Assembly (NCBI GenBank): GCA_934661135.1
Contig: CAKUJA010000029.1
Location: forward strand, 1 to 23,742
DNA: 23,742 bases
Reading direction: 5' to 3'
Origin: an uncultured Oscillospiraceae bacterium
GTDB lineage: Bacteria > Bacillota > Clostridia > Oscillospirales > Oscillospiraceae
Shown here: in pieces, positions 12,907 to 19,394 of the stretch
How the letters are laid out: every line of letters starts with the position of its first letter
Numbering within the stretch: the first letter of the stretch is position 1
The notes under the pieces: generated by a model
What the model saw: only the letters and a program-made list of their open reading frames with translations
Database searches by the model: none
What the model was told of the DNA's origin: nothing
Made by a program: the position numbers and the translations under genes

Positions 12907-15201
12907 TCAATCCTGAATCAGACCGGCCTTGGTGAACTCCGCAAAGAGAATGTGCGGCGTGATCGGGCAGCGGTCGATGGCGACGCCGGTCGCCTGATAG
13001 ATGGCATTGCGGATAGCCGGAGCCGGAGAACAGGCCGGCGGCTCGCCGAGCGCCTTGGTGCCGAAAGCGGACGTCGGCTCGTAGTTTTCCACGAAGGCTG
13101 CGTCCAGATTCGGGTGATCCATAAATGTGGACAGCTTGTAGTCCAGCAGGTTGTTGTTGAGCGGTTTGCCGGTTTTGGCATCGAACAAGAGCTGCTCGGA
13201 CAGGCCGTAGCCGATGCCCATCGACATACCGCCGTGCACCTGTGCTTCGGCCAGCGCGGGGTTGATGAGCTTGCCGCAGTCGTGGACATTGAGAATGTTC
13301 AGCAGCTTGACCTTACACATCGGGATGTCGACCTCGACCTCGGCGAATGTGCAGCCGAAGGAATAGGCGTTGTTGCGGATCGTGTAGGTGGACTCGGCGG
13401 TGATGTGCTCGGAATGTACCGGGTTATACTGCGCGGTCATGGCAAGCTCGGAAAGGCTCATCAGCACACGGCTGTCGGGCACGCGGACGATATTGGAGTC
13501 GATGATGTCGAGATTGTCCGGCGTCTGGCGCGTGACCTCGCAGGCATAGTCGAGAATTTTCTTTTTGAGCATTCCGGCGGTTTGGCGGATGGAGAAGCCG
13601 GCAACGTAGGTCTGCCGGGAGGCGTAGGCGCCAAGGCCGGTCGGCGTGATGTCGGTGTCCTGGCAGGAGACAACGTGAACTTTATGATAGTCGGAAAGGC
13701 CAAGCGCTTCGGCGGTCATCTGGGCGCAGGCGGTGTCGGTGCCCTGACCGATTTCGGTTTCGCCGCACTGCATGGTGACGGTGCCGTCGAGGTTGAGCTG
13801 CATCCGGTTGGAGGACGTCTCGAGCGAGATGGGAAAGACCGCCGTGTTGTACCAGAACGTTGCCACACCGACGCCCCGGCGGATTGGGCCGGTTTCATGC
13901 GAATAGGCCTCGAATTTTTTCTGATAGTCGAAGCGCTTCATGCCGGCTTCGAGACATTCGCGGAAGGAGTCGGTATGGTTCTCGTTTTTCGAGAAGTCAT
14001 CGACGTAGCCCTTCGGCATGAGGTTCTTCCAGCGGTAGGCCAGCGGCGTCATGCCGACGGCTTTGGCGCATTCGTCGGCGTGCGATTCGTCGGCGAACGA
14101 AGCCTGCGGCATTCCGTAGCCGCGCATTGCGCCGGCGGCCGGCATATTGGTAAAGACGGTATAGGCATCGCCCTCAAAGTTCGGGCAGGGATAGTGCTGA
14201 TTGAACGAGCCGAGCGCTTTGGCGACGATCGAATGGCCATGGGAGGCGTAGGCGCCCTGATTCGAGAAGCACTCAACCTTGCGTGCGGCGATGGAGCCGT
14301 CGGGTCGGAGCCACGAAATCATATGGGTGCGGATGGCGTGACGGACGCGGTTGGAGACGAATGTCTCCTCGCGGGAGCAGTCGAGCTTGACCGTGCGGCC
14401 GTTGACCTGCTCGCAGCACCAGGCGCAGAGCGGCTCATAGAGCGCGTCCTGCTTGTTGCCGAAGCCGCCGCCGATGTACGGCTTGATGATGCGGATGTCC
14501 GCCCACGGGCGGCCAAGCGCCTGCCCGACGACACGGCGGATGATATGCGGAATCTGCGTGGACGAGGTGATGACCAGACGGCCGTTTTCCGCATGGCAGA
14601 AGCAGCCGTGGTTTTCGATGTGGCTGTGCTGCACGGTGGGGGTATTGTACCAGCCTTCGACCTTGATAAGTCCCGGCTCCTGAATGGCTTCCTGATAGTT
14701 GCCCGCGTTGGACTGTGTATGGTTTAAGATGTTGTTGGGATAGTTCTCATGGAGCTGCGGCGCGCCGTCCTGCATGGACTCCTGTGCGTCGAGCACGAAG
14801 GGAAGCTCCTCATAGTCCACCTTGATGGCGCGCACAGCCTGCATAGCGGCAACCTCGTTTTCCGCGATGACAGCGCAGACATCGTCGCCGTAGTAGCGGA
14901 CGTGCTGGTTGAGCAGGTGGCGGTCGGCAACGTCCTGATGGTGCGGATCCATCGACCACGGGTGGCCGGCGGTGGGGAAGGGAATGTCCGGTACGTCGAA
15001 GCAGGTGAGGATCTTCACGACACCGGGAATTTGCGACGCTTCGGTGGTGTCGACGGATTTGACGAAGCCATGTGCGATGGTGGAATGCTTGATACGGACG
15101 AGGAGCGCGTCGCTTGGCGCGAGATCGTCATAATATTTTGTTCGGCCGGTCGCCTTATCATAGGCGTCGACACGAATTTCACTTCTGCCTGTGATGCCCA
15201 T
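12907..15201 (-). CDS. xdhA: xanthine dehydrogenase-type molybdenum-binding subunit (XdhA)
   Basis: A 764-residue catalytic subunit, normal for the XdhA type (~750). Molybdopterin-contact motifs are GGGFGNK (244-250), GAMRGYGMPQ (357-366, with Arg360 matching the substrate-binding Arg of xanthine dehydrogenases), TEIGQGTDT (about 482-490) and the catalytic Glu720 in GEPPACSPAPAIRNA. After GGGFGNK comes Gln251 where bovine and Rhodobacter enzymes have the purine-contacting Glu; bacterial XdhA-like proteins often carry Gln. It hydroxylates a heterocycle, xanthine or a related purine being the default. Other substrates are possible because many clostridial paralogues are uncharacterised. First gene of xdhABC, with TGGAGG about ten bases before the ATG. 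Confidence 0.88.
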   Translation of the reverse strand: MGITGRSEIRVDAYDKATGRTKYYDDLAPSDALLVRIKHSTIAHGFVKSVDTTEASQIPGVVKILTCFDVPDIPFPTAGHPWSMDPHHQDVADRHLLNQHVRYYGDDVCAVIAENEVAAMQAVRAIKVDYEELPFVLDAQESMQDGAPQLHENYPNNILNHTQSNAGNYQEAIQEPGLIKVEGWYNTPTVQHSHIENHGCFCHAENGRLVITSSTQIPHIIRRVVGQALGRPWADIRIIKPYIGGGFGNKQDALYEPLCAWCCEQVNGRTVKLDCSREETFVSNRVRHAIRTHMISWLRPDGSIAARKVECFSNQGAYASHGHSIVAKALGSFNQHYPCPNFEGDAYTVFTNMPAAGAMRGYGMPQASFADESHADECAKAVGMTPLAYRWKNLMPKGYVDDFSKNENHTDSFRECLEAGMKRFDYQKKFEAYSHETGPIRRGVGVATFWYNTAVFPISLETSSNRMQLNLDGTVTMQCGETEIGQGTDTACAQMTAEALGLSDYHKVHVVSCQDTDITPTGLGAYASRQTYVAGFSIRQTAGMLKKKILDYACEVTRQTPDNLDIIDSNIVRVPDSRVLMSLSELAMTAQYNPVHSEHITAESTYTIRNNAYSFGCTFAEVEVDIPMCKVKLLNILNVHDCGKLINPALAEAQVHGGMSMGIGYGLSEQLLFDAKTGKPLNNNLLDYKLSTFMDHPNLDAAFVENYEPTSAFGTKALGEPPACSPAPAIRNAIYQATGVAIDRCPITPHILFAEFTKAGLIQD

Positions 15202-15278
15202 TGCTGCTAAACCTCCATATGTTTCACAGATACGGAAAAAGGCGGAAATATTGCCGCTTCCGGTTTTGATTTGTTTTC

Positions 15279-15306
15279 ATTGTAGCACAACCGGCGGCAA
15301 ACGCAA
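15279..15306 (-). promoter_or_regulatory. candidate promoter of xdhABC
   Basis: Minus-strand -10 TACAAT (15279-15284, five of six) with a weak -35 TTGCGT (15301-15306) 16 bases upstream. The leader is about 70 bases. Confidence 0.5.
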
Positions 15307-15314
15307 AGAGAAAA

Positions 15315-15363
15315 CGTTATCTTAATTCTGAAATAACGCGATTTTTCGGAACTGCCGAAAAAT
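15315..15363. promoter_or_regulatory. inverted repeats between divergent xdhABC and mocA promoters
   Basis: CGTTAT (15315-15320) and ATAACG (15333-15338) form a 24-bp site with a 12-base A/T-rich centre. It lies just upstream of the xdhA -35 and also upstream of the mocA promoter. Next to it ATTTTTCGG (15341-15349) and CCGAAAAAT (15355-15363) form a 9-bp stem with a five-base loop. The first looks like a dimeric regulator site that could serve both genes. Confidence 0.45.
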
Positions 15364-15374
15364 TTGTGAGATTC

Positions 15375-15403
15375 TTGCGGTTATTCCCAAAAATGGGTAT
15401 ACT
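15375..15403 (+). promoter_or_regulatory. promoter of the mocA-type gene with an internal palindrome
   Basis: -35 TTGCGG (15375-15380), 17-base spacer, -10 TATACT (15398-15403). The spacer holds a palindrome with CCCA (15386-15389) and TGGG (15394-15397) inside imperfect TAT/ATA flanks (15382-15401), a plausible repressor site. Confidence 0.5.
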
Positions 15404-15435
15404 GAATTGTAGAAAATGACAACGGAGGGATGTAT

Positions 15436-16017
15436 GTGGAGCGGGAGCTGAAGCTGGGATGCCTGGTGATGGCGGCGGGCAGCGGACGGCGGTTCGGCGG
15501 GAACAAGCTGGCTGCGGAGCTGGACGGAAAGACACTGATCCGCCGGGCGCTGGAAGCGGTGCCCGGGGCACAGTTTGCGGCGGTGACGGTTGTGAGCCAG
15601 TATGAGGATATTGAGGAGCTTGCGGGGCAGTTTGGCTTTGCGGCGATTCACAACGACAGGCCGGATCTTGGACTGAGCCGGACAATTGCACTCGGGACGG
15701 AAGCGATGCGGAGCTGCGACGGGATTTTATACATGGTGGCCGATCAACCAAAGCTCCGGCAGGAGACGGTCGCGCGGCTGGTGGAGGTATGGCGGCAGCA
15801 TCCGGACAGGATTGTCGGTGCAGGACACGATGGGCGGCGCGGAAACCCAAATCTGTTTCCGGCACGGCTGTTTCCGGAGCTGCTGGCGCTGCGCGGCGAC
15901 CACGGCGGGAGCAGCGTGATTCGCGCGCATGAGGAGGAGCTGCTGCTGGTGGAGACGGATGGCGCGGAGCTGTTTGACTGCGATACGCAGGAGGCGCTGG
16001 AAGCGCTGCAAAAATGA
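15436..16017 (+). CDS. mocA: molybdenum cofactor cytidylyltransferase-like protein (MocA family)
   Basis: About 193 residues, normal for MocA/MobA-like NTP transferases. The nucleotide-binding start is LGCLVMAAGSGRRFGGNKL (LxxGxGxRxG...K). A later VADQPKLRQETV holds the metal-binding Asp, and GRRGNPNLFPARLFPEL and DHGGSSVI follow as in the family. It adds CMP (or another nucleotide) to molybdopterin to make the dinucleotide cofactor used by hydroxylases like the divergent xdhABC product, which explains the pairing. Start choice: an ATG at 15430 touches the GGAGG site, whereas the in-frame GTG at 15436 is seven bases from it; I prefer GTG, with ATG as the alternative. Confidence 0.85.
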   Translation: MERELKLGCLVMAAGSGRRFGGNKLAAELDGKTLIRRALEAVPGAQFAAVTVVSQYEDIEELAGQFGFAAIHNDRPDLGLSRTIALGTEAMRSCDGILYMVADQPKLRQETVARLVEVWRQHPDRIVGAGHDGRRGNPNLFPARLFPELLALRGDHGGSSVIRAHEEELLLVETDGAELFDCDTQEALEALQK

Positions 16018-16047
16018 AAGCACCTGCCGTGCAGCAGATGCTTTTGT
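16018..16047 (+). terminator. hairpin terminator after mocA
   Basis: AGCACCTGC (16019-16027) pairs with GCAGATGCT (16034-16042) with one mismatch and is followed by TTT, directly after the stop codon. Confidence 0.6.
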
Positions 16048-16048
16048 G

Positions 16049-16070
16049 AAAAGAGAATGGGTTCAAAAAA
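16049..16070 (+). repeat. half-copy of the hairpin tail repeat
   Basis: AAAGAGAATGGGTTCAAAAA matches the right side and tail of the hairpins at 3021-3047 and 18051-18075, without the left arm. Confidence 0.5.
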
Positions 16071-16105
16071 CGTTTCTTTGGGTGCGGAGTGAAACCGGAA
16101 GAAGC

Positions 16106-16131
16106 GGGCGGACAGGGTCGTCCGCCCCTAC
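16106..16131 (+). repeat. 26-base GGGCGGAC hairpin repeat, copy 2
   Basis: Identical over 26 bases to 6574-6599 and to 16235-16260. Confidence 0.85.
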
Positions 16132-16170
16132 GGGTGCGGCGGAAGATATGCGGTTGCAACTGCTCCCTGA

Positions 16171-16214
16171 CCCTCATCCGTCTGCTTCGCAGACACCTTC
16201 CCCGGAGGGGAAGG
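16171..16214 (+). repeat. double-hairpin repeat (GTCTGC/GCAGAC and CCTTCCCC/GGGGAAGG)
   Basis: After CCCTCATCC come GTCTGC (16180-16185) and GCAGAC (16189-16194) with a TTC loop, then CCTTCCCC (16196-16203) and GGGGAAGG (16207-16214) with a GGA loop. Similar elements recur between genes in gut clostridia, as I recall. It lies between copies 2 and 3 of the 26-base repeat. Confidence 0.65.
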
Positions 16215-16234
16215 CAGTCCGCTGCGGCGGGGAC

Positions 16235-16260
16235 GGGCGGACAGGGTCGTCCGCCCCTAC
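16235..16260 (+). repeat. 26-base GGGCGGAC hairpin repeat, copy 3
   Basis: Third exact copy, 104 bases after copy 2 in the same orientation. Confidence 0.85.
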
Positions 16261-16284
16261 AAGGTGCATGGGCTTTCGGGCGAG

Positions 16285-16569
16285 TTACAGCTCGAAGTCG
16301 AGGGCGCCGCGGGTCTCACGGATGGACTTGCAGAGCGCGGACACGGCGACGTGGCGCGGGTCATTTTTATAGCGCTCGAGCGCGGCCAGATCGTCGAAGT
16401 CGGCAATCAGGCAGGCGTCGTAGGTGTTGCCGGGTTTGCAGCTCCGGTGAATCTCCATGTGACGGATTTCGGGCACGACGCCGTCGAGCGCCTGCAGGCC
16501 GGAAAGGAATTTTTCACGGTTTTCTTCTTCACCCTCGCGGAATTTCCACATTACGATGTGACGGATCAT
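16285..16569 (-). CDS. Dabb (stress-responsive A/B barrel) domain protein
   Basis: A 94-residue single-domain protein. Dabb marks: the N-terminal MIRHIVMWKFREG, then GLQALDGVVPEIRHMEIHRS, then YDACLIADFDDLAALERYKNDPRHVA with the conserved His near 74. These small ferredoxin-like alpha/beta-barrel proteins dimerise; some are enzymes and many are uncharacterised, so no reaction is assigned. TAAGGAGG lies seven bases before the ATG, and the DUF3006 gene ends 12 bases upstream, so the two form one unit. Confidence 0.88.
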   Translation of the reverse strand: MIRHIVMWKFREGEEENREKFLSGLQALDGVVPEIRHMEIHRSCKPGNTYDACLIADFDDLAALERYKNDPRHVAVSALCKSIRETRGALDFEL

Positions 16570-16581
16570 GGGATGTCCTCC

Positions 16582-16743
16582 TTATTCTTTGATACGGTAT
16601 TCAAAATTTTCGCAGACGAGCACCATACCCTCGCGCAGGCCGTCGGGCAGCAGCGCGAGCGCGACCTCGGTCTCTGTGCCGCTCTCGCCGGCGAGCACGG
16701 CATAGTCGCCGCGGATTTCCTTGACAGTGCGTTCAAAATACAT
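16582..16743 (-). CDS. DUF3006 family small protein
   Basis: A 53-residue protein with the DUF3006 pattern: an N-terminal aromatic-basic strand, a GDYAVL turn, acidic strands, LPDGLREGMVL, and a basic end. The ATG at 16743 has AAGGAG eight bases upstream; the frame also extends to a TTG at 16764, but that falls before the ribosome site. Function is unknown; in other clostridia such genes often sit next to metallo-beta-lactamase or ComEC-type genes, which is not the case here. Cotranscribed with the Dabb gene. Confidence 0.75.
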   Translation of the reverse strand: MYFERTVKEIRGDYAVLAGESGTETEVALALLPDGLREGMVLVCENFEYRIKE

Positions 16744-16802
16744 GGCCGAAGCTCCTTTTTCCAAATGCCGCTTCCTTTGGCAGGGGGCGGGATTGTTTTT
16801 TC

Positions 16803-16811
16803 AGTATATCA
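16803..16811 (-). promoter_or_regulatory. extended -10 promoter of the DUF3006-Dabb unit
   Basis: Minus-strand TGA-TATACT (TATACT at 16803-16808), 60 bases before the start; no clear -35. Confidence 0.5.
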
Positions 16812-16859
16812 TAGATTTGGCCGCTCTGCACATCCTATTTGTGAAAGGAGCGGATTTTT

Positions 16860-17291
16860 ATGAATCAGGACACCGTTTCGCTGCTGCAGGAATGCAGCGC
16901 GGGTGCGAATATGGCGATCAGCGCGATTGACCAGGTGTTGGAGGGCGTGGAGAACCCGGCGCTGCGCGACGCGCTCTCGGCCAGCCGCCGGGCGCACGAC
17001 CGTATCGGGCAGCAGACGCGGGAGCTGCTGCGCACACAGGGACGGGAGGGGAAGCCGGCCGACGCGGTGGCACAGTCGATGGCATGGCTCAAGACAAACT
17101 GGAAGCTCAGCATCCATCCCGGGGATGAGACTGTGGCGGATTTGATTGTCGACGGGTGTAATATGGGCGTGAAATCGCTGGTGCGCTATCAGAACCAGTA
17201 CCCGGCGGCAAGCGGGCAGGCCAAGGCGCTTGCGGGGCGGCTGGTCGATGCGGAGGAGCAGCTTTCGGCGGAGCTGCGCCCCTATCTTTAA
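16860..17291 (+). CDS. uncharacterised ferritin-like/four-helix protein
   Basis: A 143-residue, nearly all-helical protein with no cysteine beyond Cys12 and Cys99. It has three or four amphipathic helices with regular breaks: about 3-28, 34-60, 67-82 and 93-140. Conserved-looking stretches are LLQECSAGANMAISAIDQVL, MAWLKTNWKLSI and VADLIVDGCNMGVKSL. It resembles a family of clostridial proteins related to DUF2383-type four-helix bundles, which I recall only as uncharacterised; no di-iron EXXH motif is present. AAAGGAG lies nine bases before the ATG. The next gene has its own promoter, so this is a single-gene unit divergent from DUF3006. Confidence 0.72.
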   Translation: MNQDTVSLLQECSAGANMAISAIDQVLEGVENPALRDALSASRRAHDRIGQQTRELLRTQGREGKPADAVAQSMAWLKTNWKLSIHPGDETVADLIVDGCNMGVKSLVRYQNQYPAASGQAKALAGRLVDAEEQLSAELRPYL

Positions 17292-17324
17292 AAAGCAGAA
17301 TTCCTTGTTCGCTGAAATTTTTCA

Positions 17325-17353
17325 TTGTGTTTCCACGCAAGACGGAGTATAAT
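17325..17353 (+). promoter_or_regulatory. promoter of the cytidylate-kinase-like gene
   Basis: -35 TTGTGT (17325-17330), 17-base spacer, perfect -10 TATAAT (17348-17353). Confidence 0.75.
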
Positions 17354-17381
17354 AGGGGCACAACGAAAAGGGGGAATTCAA

Positions 17382-17990
17382 ATGACCAACAAAGTTATCA
17401 CGATCAGCCGTCAGTTTGGCAGCGGTGGCCGTACCATTGGCAAGGAAGTTGCACAGCGCCTCGGAATCCCCTACTATGACAAGGAGCTCGTCGATCAGGT
17501 TGCCAAGGAGAGCGGTTTTTCGCATGAGTTCATTGAGGAAATTGGAGAATATGCGACGGTGACGAGCAGTTTCCTGTTCAACATTGCGGTTTCATCGCAC
17601 CCGATGGGGTTGATTGATACGATGTCGGTTTCCGACAAGCTGTACGTCTGCCAGACGAACGTCATCCGCGATCTGGCCGACAAGGGGCCGTGCGTGATTG
17701 TTGGCCGGTGCGCCGACTTTATTTTGAAGGATCGCCCGGACTGCCTGCACGTCTTTATCCACGCGGATAAGGCACACCGCGCCGCGCGTGTGCTTGCGCG
17801 CTACGGCGAGACGAAGCAGCCGATGGAAAAGCGGCTGCAGGAGAAGGACAGCAAGCGTAAGGTTTACTACAAGCACTATACGAACCGCAATTGGGGCGAA
17901 GCGGACAACTATGACGTCTGCCTGGACAGCGGCGCGCTTGGCGTAGAGAAATGCGTGGATATTGTCTGCGATATTGCAGAGATGCCATAA
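17382..17990 (+). CDS. cytidylate kinase-like family protein
   Basis: A 202-residue P-loop kinase-like protein. The phosphate loop is GSGGRTIGKEVA (about 13-24) after ISRQF, the usual start of the family. A second marker is CVIVGRCADFILKD (about 107-120), followed by HVFIHADKAHRAARVL. These proteins are related to CMP kinase but lack its canonical C-terminal pattern (here KRKVYYKHYTNRNWGEADNYDVCLDSG), so the substrate is uncertain. I chose the ATG at 17382, with AGGGGG before it; a TTG-initiated frame from 17325 would start inside the promoter. Ends at a strong terminator. Confidence 0.85.
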   Translation: MTNKVITISRQFGSGGRTIGKEVAQRLGIPYYDKELVDQVAKESGFSHEFIEEIGEYATVTSSFLFNIAVSSHPMGLIDTMSVSDKLYVCQTNVIRDLADKGPCVIVGRCADFILKDRPDCLHVFIHADKAHRAARVLARYGETKQPMEKRLQEKDSKRKVYYKHYTNRNWGEADNYDVCLDSGALGVEKCVDIVCDIAEMP

Positions 17991-18001
17991 AGGGGAAAAT
18001 G

Positions 18002-18034
18002 ACCCGCCTGTGAGAGAGCACAGGCGGGTTTTTG
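18002..18034 (+). terminator. rho-independent terminator after the cytidylate-kinase-like gene
   Basis: ACCCGCCTGTG (18002-18012) pairs perfectly with CACAGGCGGGT (18019-18029), with a six-base loop and a T-run. Confidence 0.9.
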
Positions 18035-18036
18035 CG

Positions 18037-18075
18037 TTTCTTTCTGAAGGAGAAAGAAAAGAATGGGTTCAAAAG
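18037..18075 (+). repeat. hairpin-plus-tail repeat
   Basis: TTTCTTTCT (18037-18045) pairs with AGAAAGAAA (18051-18059) over GAAGG, followed by AGAATGGGTTCAAAAG. It is the terminal part of the long repeat (3007-3047) and directly follows a terminator. Confidence 0.75.
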
Positions 18076-18090
18076 ATAGACTGGGGGAAG

Positions 18091-18256
18091 CTAGGGTGTA
18101 TCTGAAAACTCCCAATGTGACCGGCAGCGAGGAATTTTCGCGCTGCGCAAGACATTTTTTCGCAGGAATACTGACGTATTTCAAGGAAAAATGACGCGGC
18201 ACACCGCAAAAAGGCCCACTGTCCGGGTGCGTCGGGAGTTTTCAGATACACCCTAG
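18091..18256. mobile_element. 166-bp MITE-like element with 23-bp perfect terminal inverted repeats
   Basis: The 23 bases at 18091-18113 (starting CTAGGGTGTATCTGAAAACT) are the exact reverse complement of 18234-18256. The 120-base interior is unrelated to its flanks, has no open frame of note and contains a small palindrome AATAC-4-GTATT. The ends are CTAG, so a TA or CTAG target is possible. No transposase is present, so it would need one encoded elsewhere. The right end supplies the TAG stop of the DUF523 gene. Confidence 0.75.
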
Positions 18257-18723
18257 AACAGGGAGGGAGCATCCGGGGAAGCGGCGTGCTCGTCGAGCAG
18301 GCGCTCAATTTCACTCTCGCCATAGACGGGGATGCCGTGTGCGCGCAGCAGGGCGGCGGTGACGCCGTCACCGTCCGTCAGAGTACCTGAGAACGTACCG
18401 TCATAGATTGTGCCGGAGCCGCAGCTCGGGCTGCGCTCCTTGAAAAGTGCGGCGGTGCAGCCGCAGACCTGCGCAAGATGGAGCGCCTGCGCCGCGCCGC
18501 GGGAATATTCCGCGGTTACGTCGCGCCCATCCCTGGTGACGACGCGGCCGCCGCAGCGTTCGGCGGGGGTGCGCGGCGTGGGAAGGCCGCCGAGCTGCTC
18601 GGGGCAGATGGGGACGAGGTGGAAGCGCTCAGAGAGCGCGACGAGCTGGAGCAGCGGTTTGCTCTGACCGTCGTAACGGCACTGTGCGCCGAGCAGACAC
18701 GCGCTGATGAGCAGATGTTCCAT
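18253..18723 (-). CDS. DUF523/TudS-like protein
   Basis: A 156-residue protein of the DUF523 (YbbK) family, which includes the thiouracil desulfidase TudS. The three cysteines expected to hold its [4Fe-4S] cluster are visible: Cys9 (ISACLLG), Cys40 (PICPEQLGG) and Cys101 (KERSPSCGSGTIYDG). The family ending GTLTDGDGVTAALLRAHGIPVY is present. TudS removes sulfur from thiouracil; whether this member does the same is not shown. The gene is one base after the Nudix gene and so in the same operon. The last residues (HAASPDAPSLF) and the TAG stop run to the edge of the MITE-like element at 18256, which may have set the C-terminus. Confidence 0.85.
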   Translation of the reverse strand: MEHLLISACLLGAQCRYDGQSKPLLQLVALSERFHLVPICPEQLGGLPTPRTPAERCGGRVVTRDGRDVTAEYSRGAAQALHLAQVCGCTAALFKERSPSCGSGTIYDGTFSGTLTDGDGVTAALLRAHGIPVYGESEIERLLDEHAASPDAPSLF

Positions 18724-18724
18724 G

Positions 18725-19192
18725 TCAACGAATCCTTTCTCCGTTTAAGACGGCTTCAGTCAGGTGCTCACCCTCGTAGACGAGCTTGAGCGAGAAAAAC
18801 GGGACGCGGCGCTGCATCAGCGAGAGAAACAGTTTGTCGCCCTCCCAGGCGGGCAGCGCATTGAGCTGCGGGATGGGAACCCATTCGAGCACGCCCTCGT
18901 CGCAGTCGCGCAGGACGCCGGTGAAGCCGGTGGCGTGGAACAGGTGCATATACTCGGTCTCCCAGCGGTCGGAGACAAAGGTGATGATGCCGCAGTAGCG
19001 GTAGTCGGTGAGCGTGAGTCCGGTTTCCTCGCGCACCTCGCGCAGCACGCAGTCCTCGGGGCTTTCGCGGTCTTGAAATTTGCCGCCGACGCCGATCCAT
19101 TTGTCGTGGTTTTCGTCGTTTTGCTTCAAAATCCTGTGCAGCATCAGATATGCATCGTTTTGCTCGAGATAACAGAGCGTGGTCTGCTTCAT
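18725..19192 (-). CDS. Nudix hydrolase, 8-oxo-dGTPase/MutT-like
   Basis: A 155-residue protein with a complete Nudix box (G-x5-E-x7-REVREE-x-GL) from Gly37 to Leu59: Glu43, then REVREETGL with the metal-binding glutamates 52, 55 and 56. The WIGVGGKFQDRES start and the later EWVPIPQLNALPAWEGDKLFL are typical of MutT-like 8-oxo-dGTP pyrophosphatases. It would split oxidised or other nucleoside triphosphates to monophosphate and pyrophosphate; the exact substrate is unproven. AAGGAGG lies nine bases before the ATG. First gene of a two-gene unit with the DUF523 protein. Confidence 0.9.
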   Translation of the reverse strand: MKQTTLCYLEQNDAYLMLHRILKQNDENHDKWIGVGGKFQDRESPEDCVLREVREETGLTLTDYRYCGIITFVSDRWETEYMHLFHATGFTGVLRDCDEGVLEWVPIPQLNALPAWEGDKLFLSLMQRRVPFFSLKLVYEGEHLTEAVLNGERIR

Positions 19193-19215
19193 GCGGCATT
19201 CCTCCTTTTGTGCCT

Positions 19216-19244
19216 ATTTTAGCAGGCAAAGGGACAGCTTGCAA
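19216..19244 (-). promoter_or_regulatory. promoter of the Nudix-DUF523 unit
   Basis: Minus-strand -35 TTGCAA (19239-19244), 17-base spacer, -10 TAAAAT (19216-19221), with a short leader of about 20 bases. Confidence 0.65.
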
Positions 19245-19301
19245 GCAGAACCCGTGACGGATCTGGGGAACGGCAAAATAAATGCAGCGCGAAGGCCGGC
19301 C

Positions 19302-19330
19302 TTGTCAAACCGTGGGGACTGGTTTATAAT
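19302..19330 (+). promoter_or_regulatory. promoter of the HAD-MFS-lipoprotein-GDPD operon
   Basis: -35 TTGTCA (19302-19307), 17-base spacer and perfect -10 TATAAT (19325-19330). The TTG start of the first gene is 64 bases later. Confidence 0.75.
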
Positions 19331-19394
19331 GAAACCGAACAAAAGGAACGTCTGCGCCGTCTGCGGCACAGAACGACGGATTTGAGGTGGTTGT

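Noticed and set aside
12877..14727. 616-codon plus-strand open frame
   Set aside because: It is antisense to xdhA, which has full family motifs. Long antisense frames are expected in GC-rich genes.
11497..15201. Selenium-dependent molybdenum hydroxylase system
   Set aside because: No selD, yqeB or yqeC-like gene is visible around it; only mocA is present.
19329..19385. Short CxxC-containing peptide before the HAD gene
   Set aside because: Its ATG overlaps the -10 box, so it could not be on the transcript.
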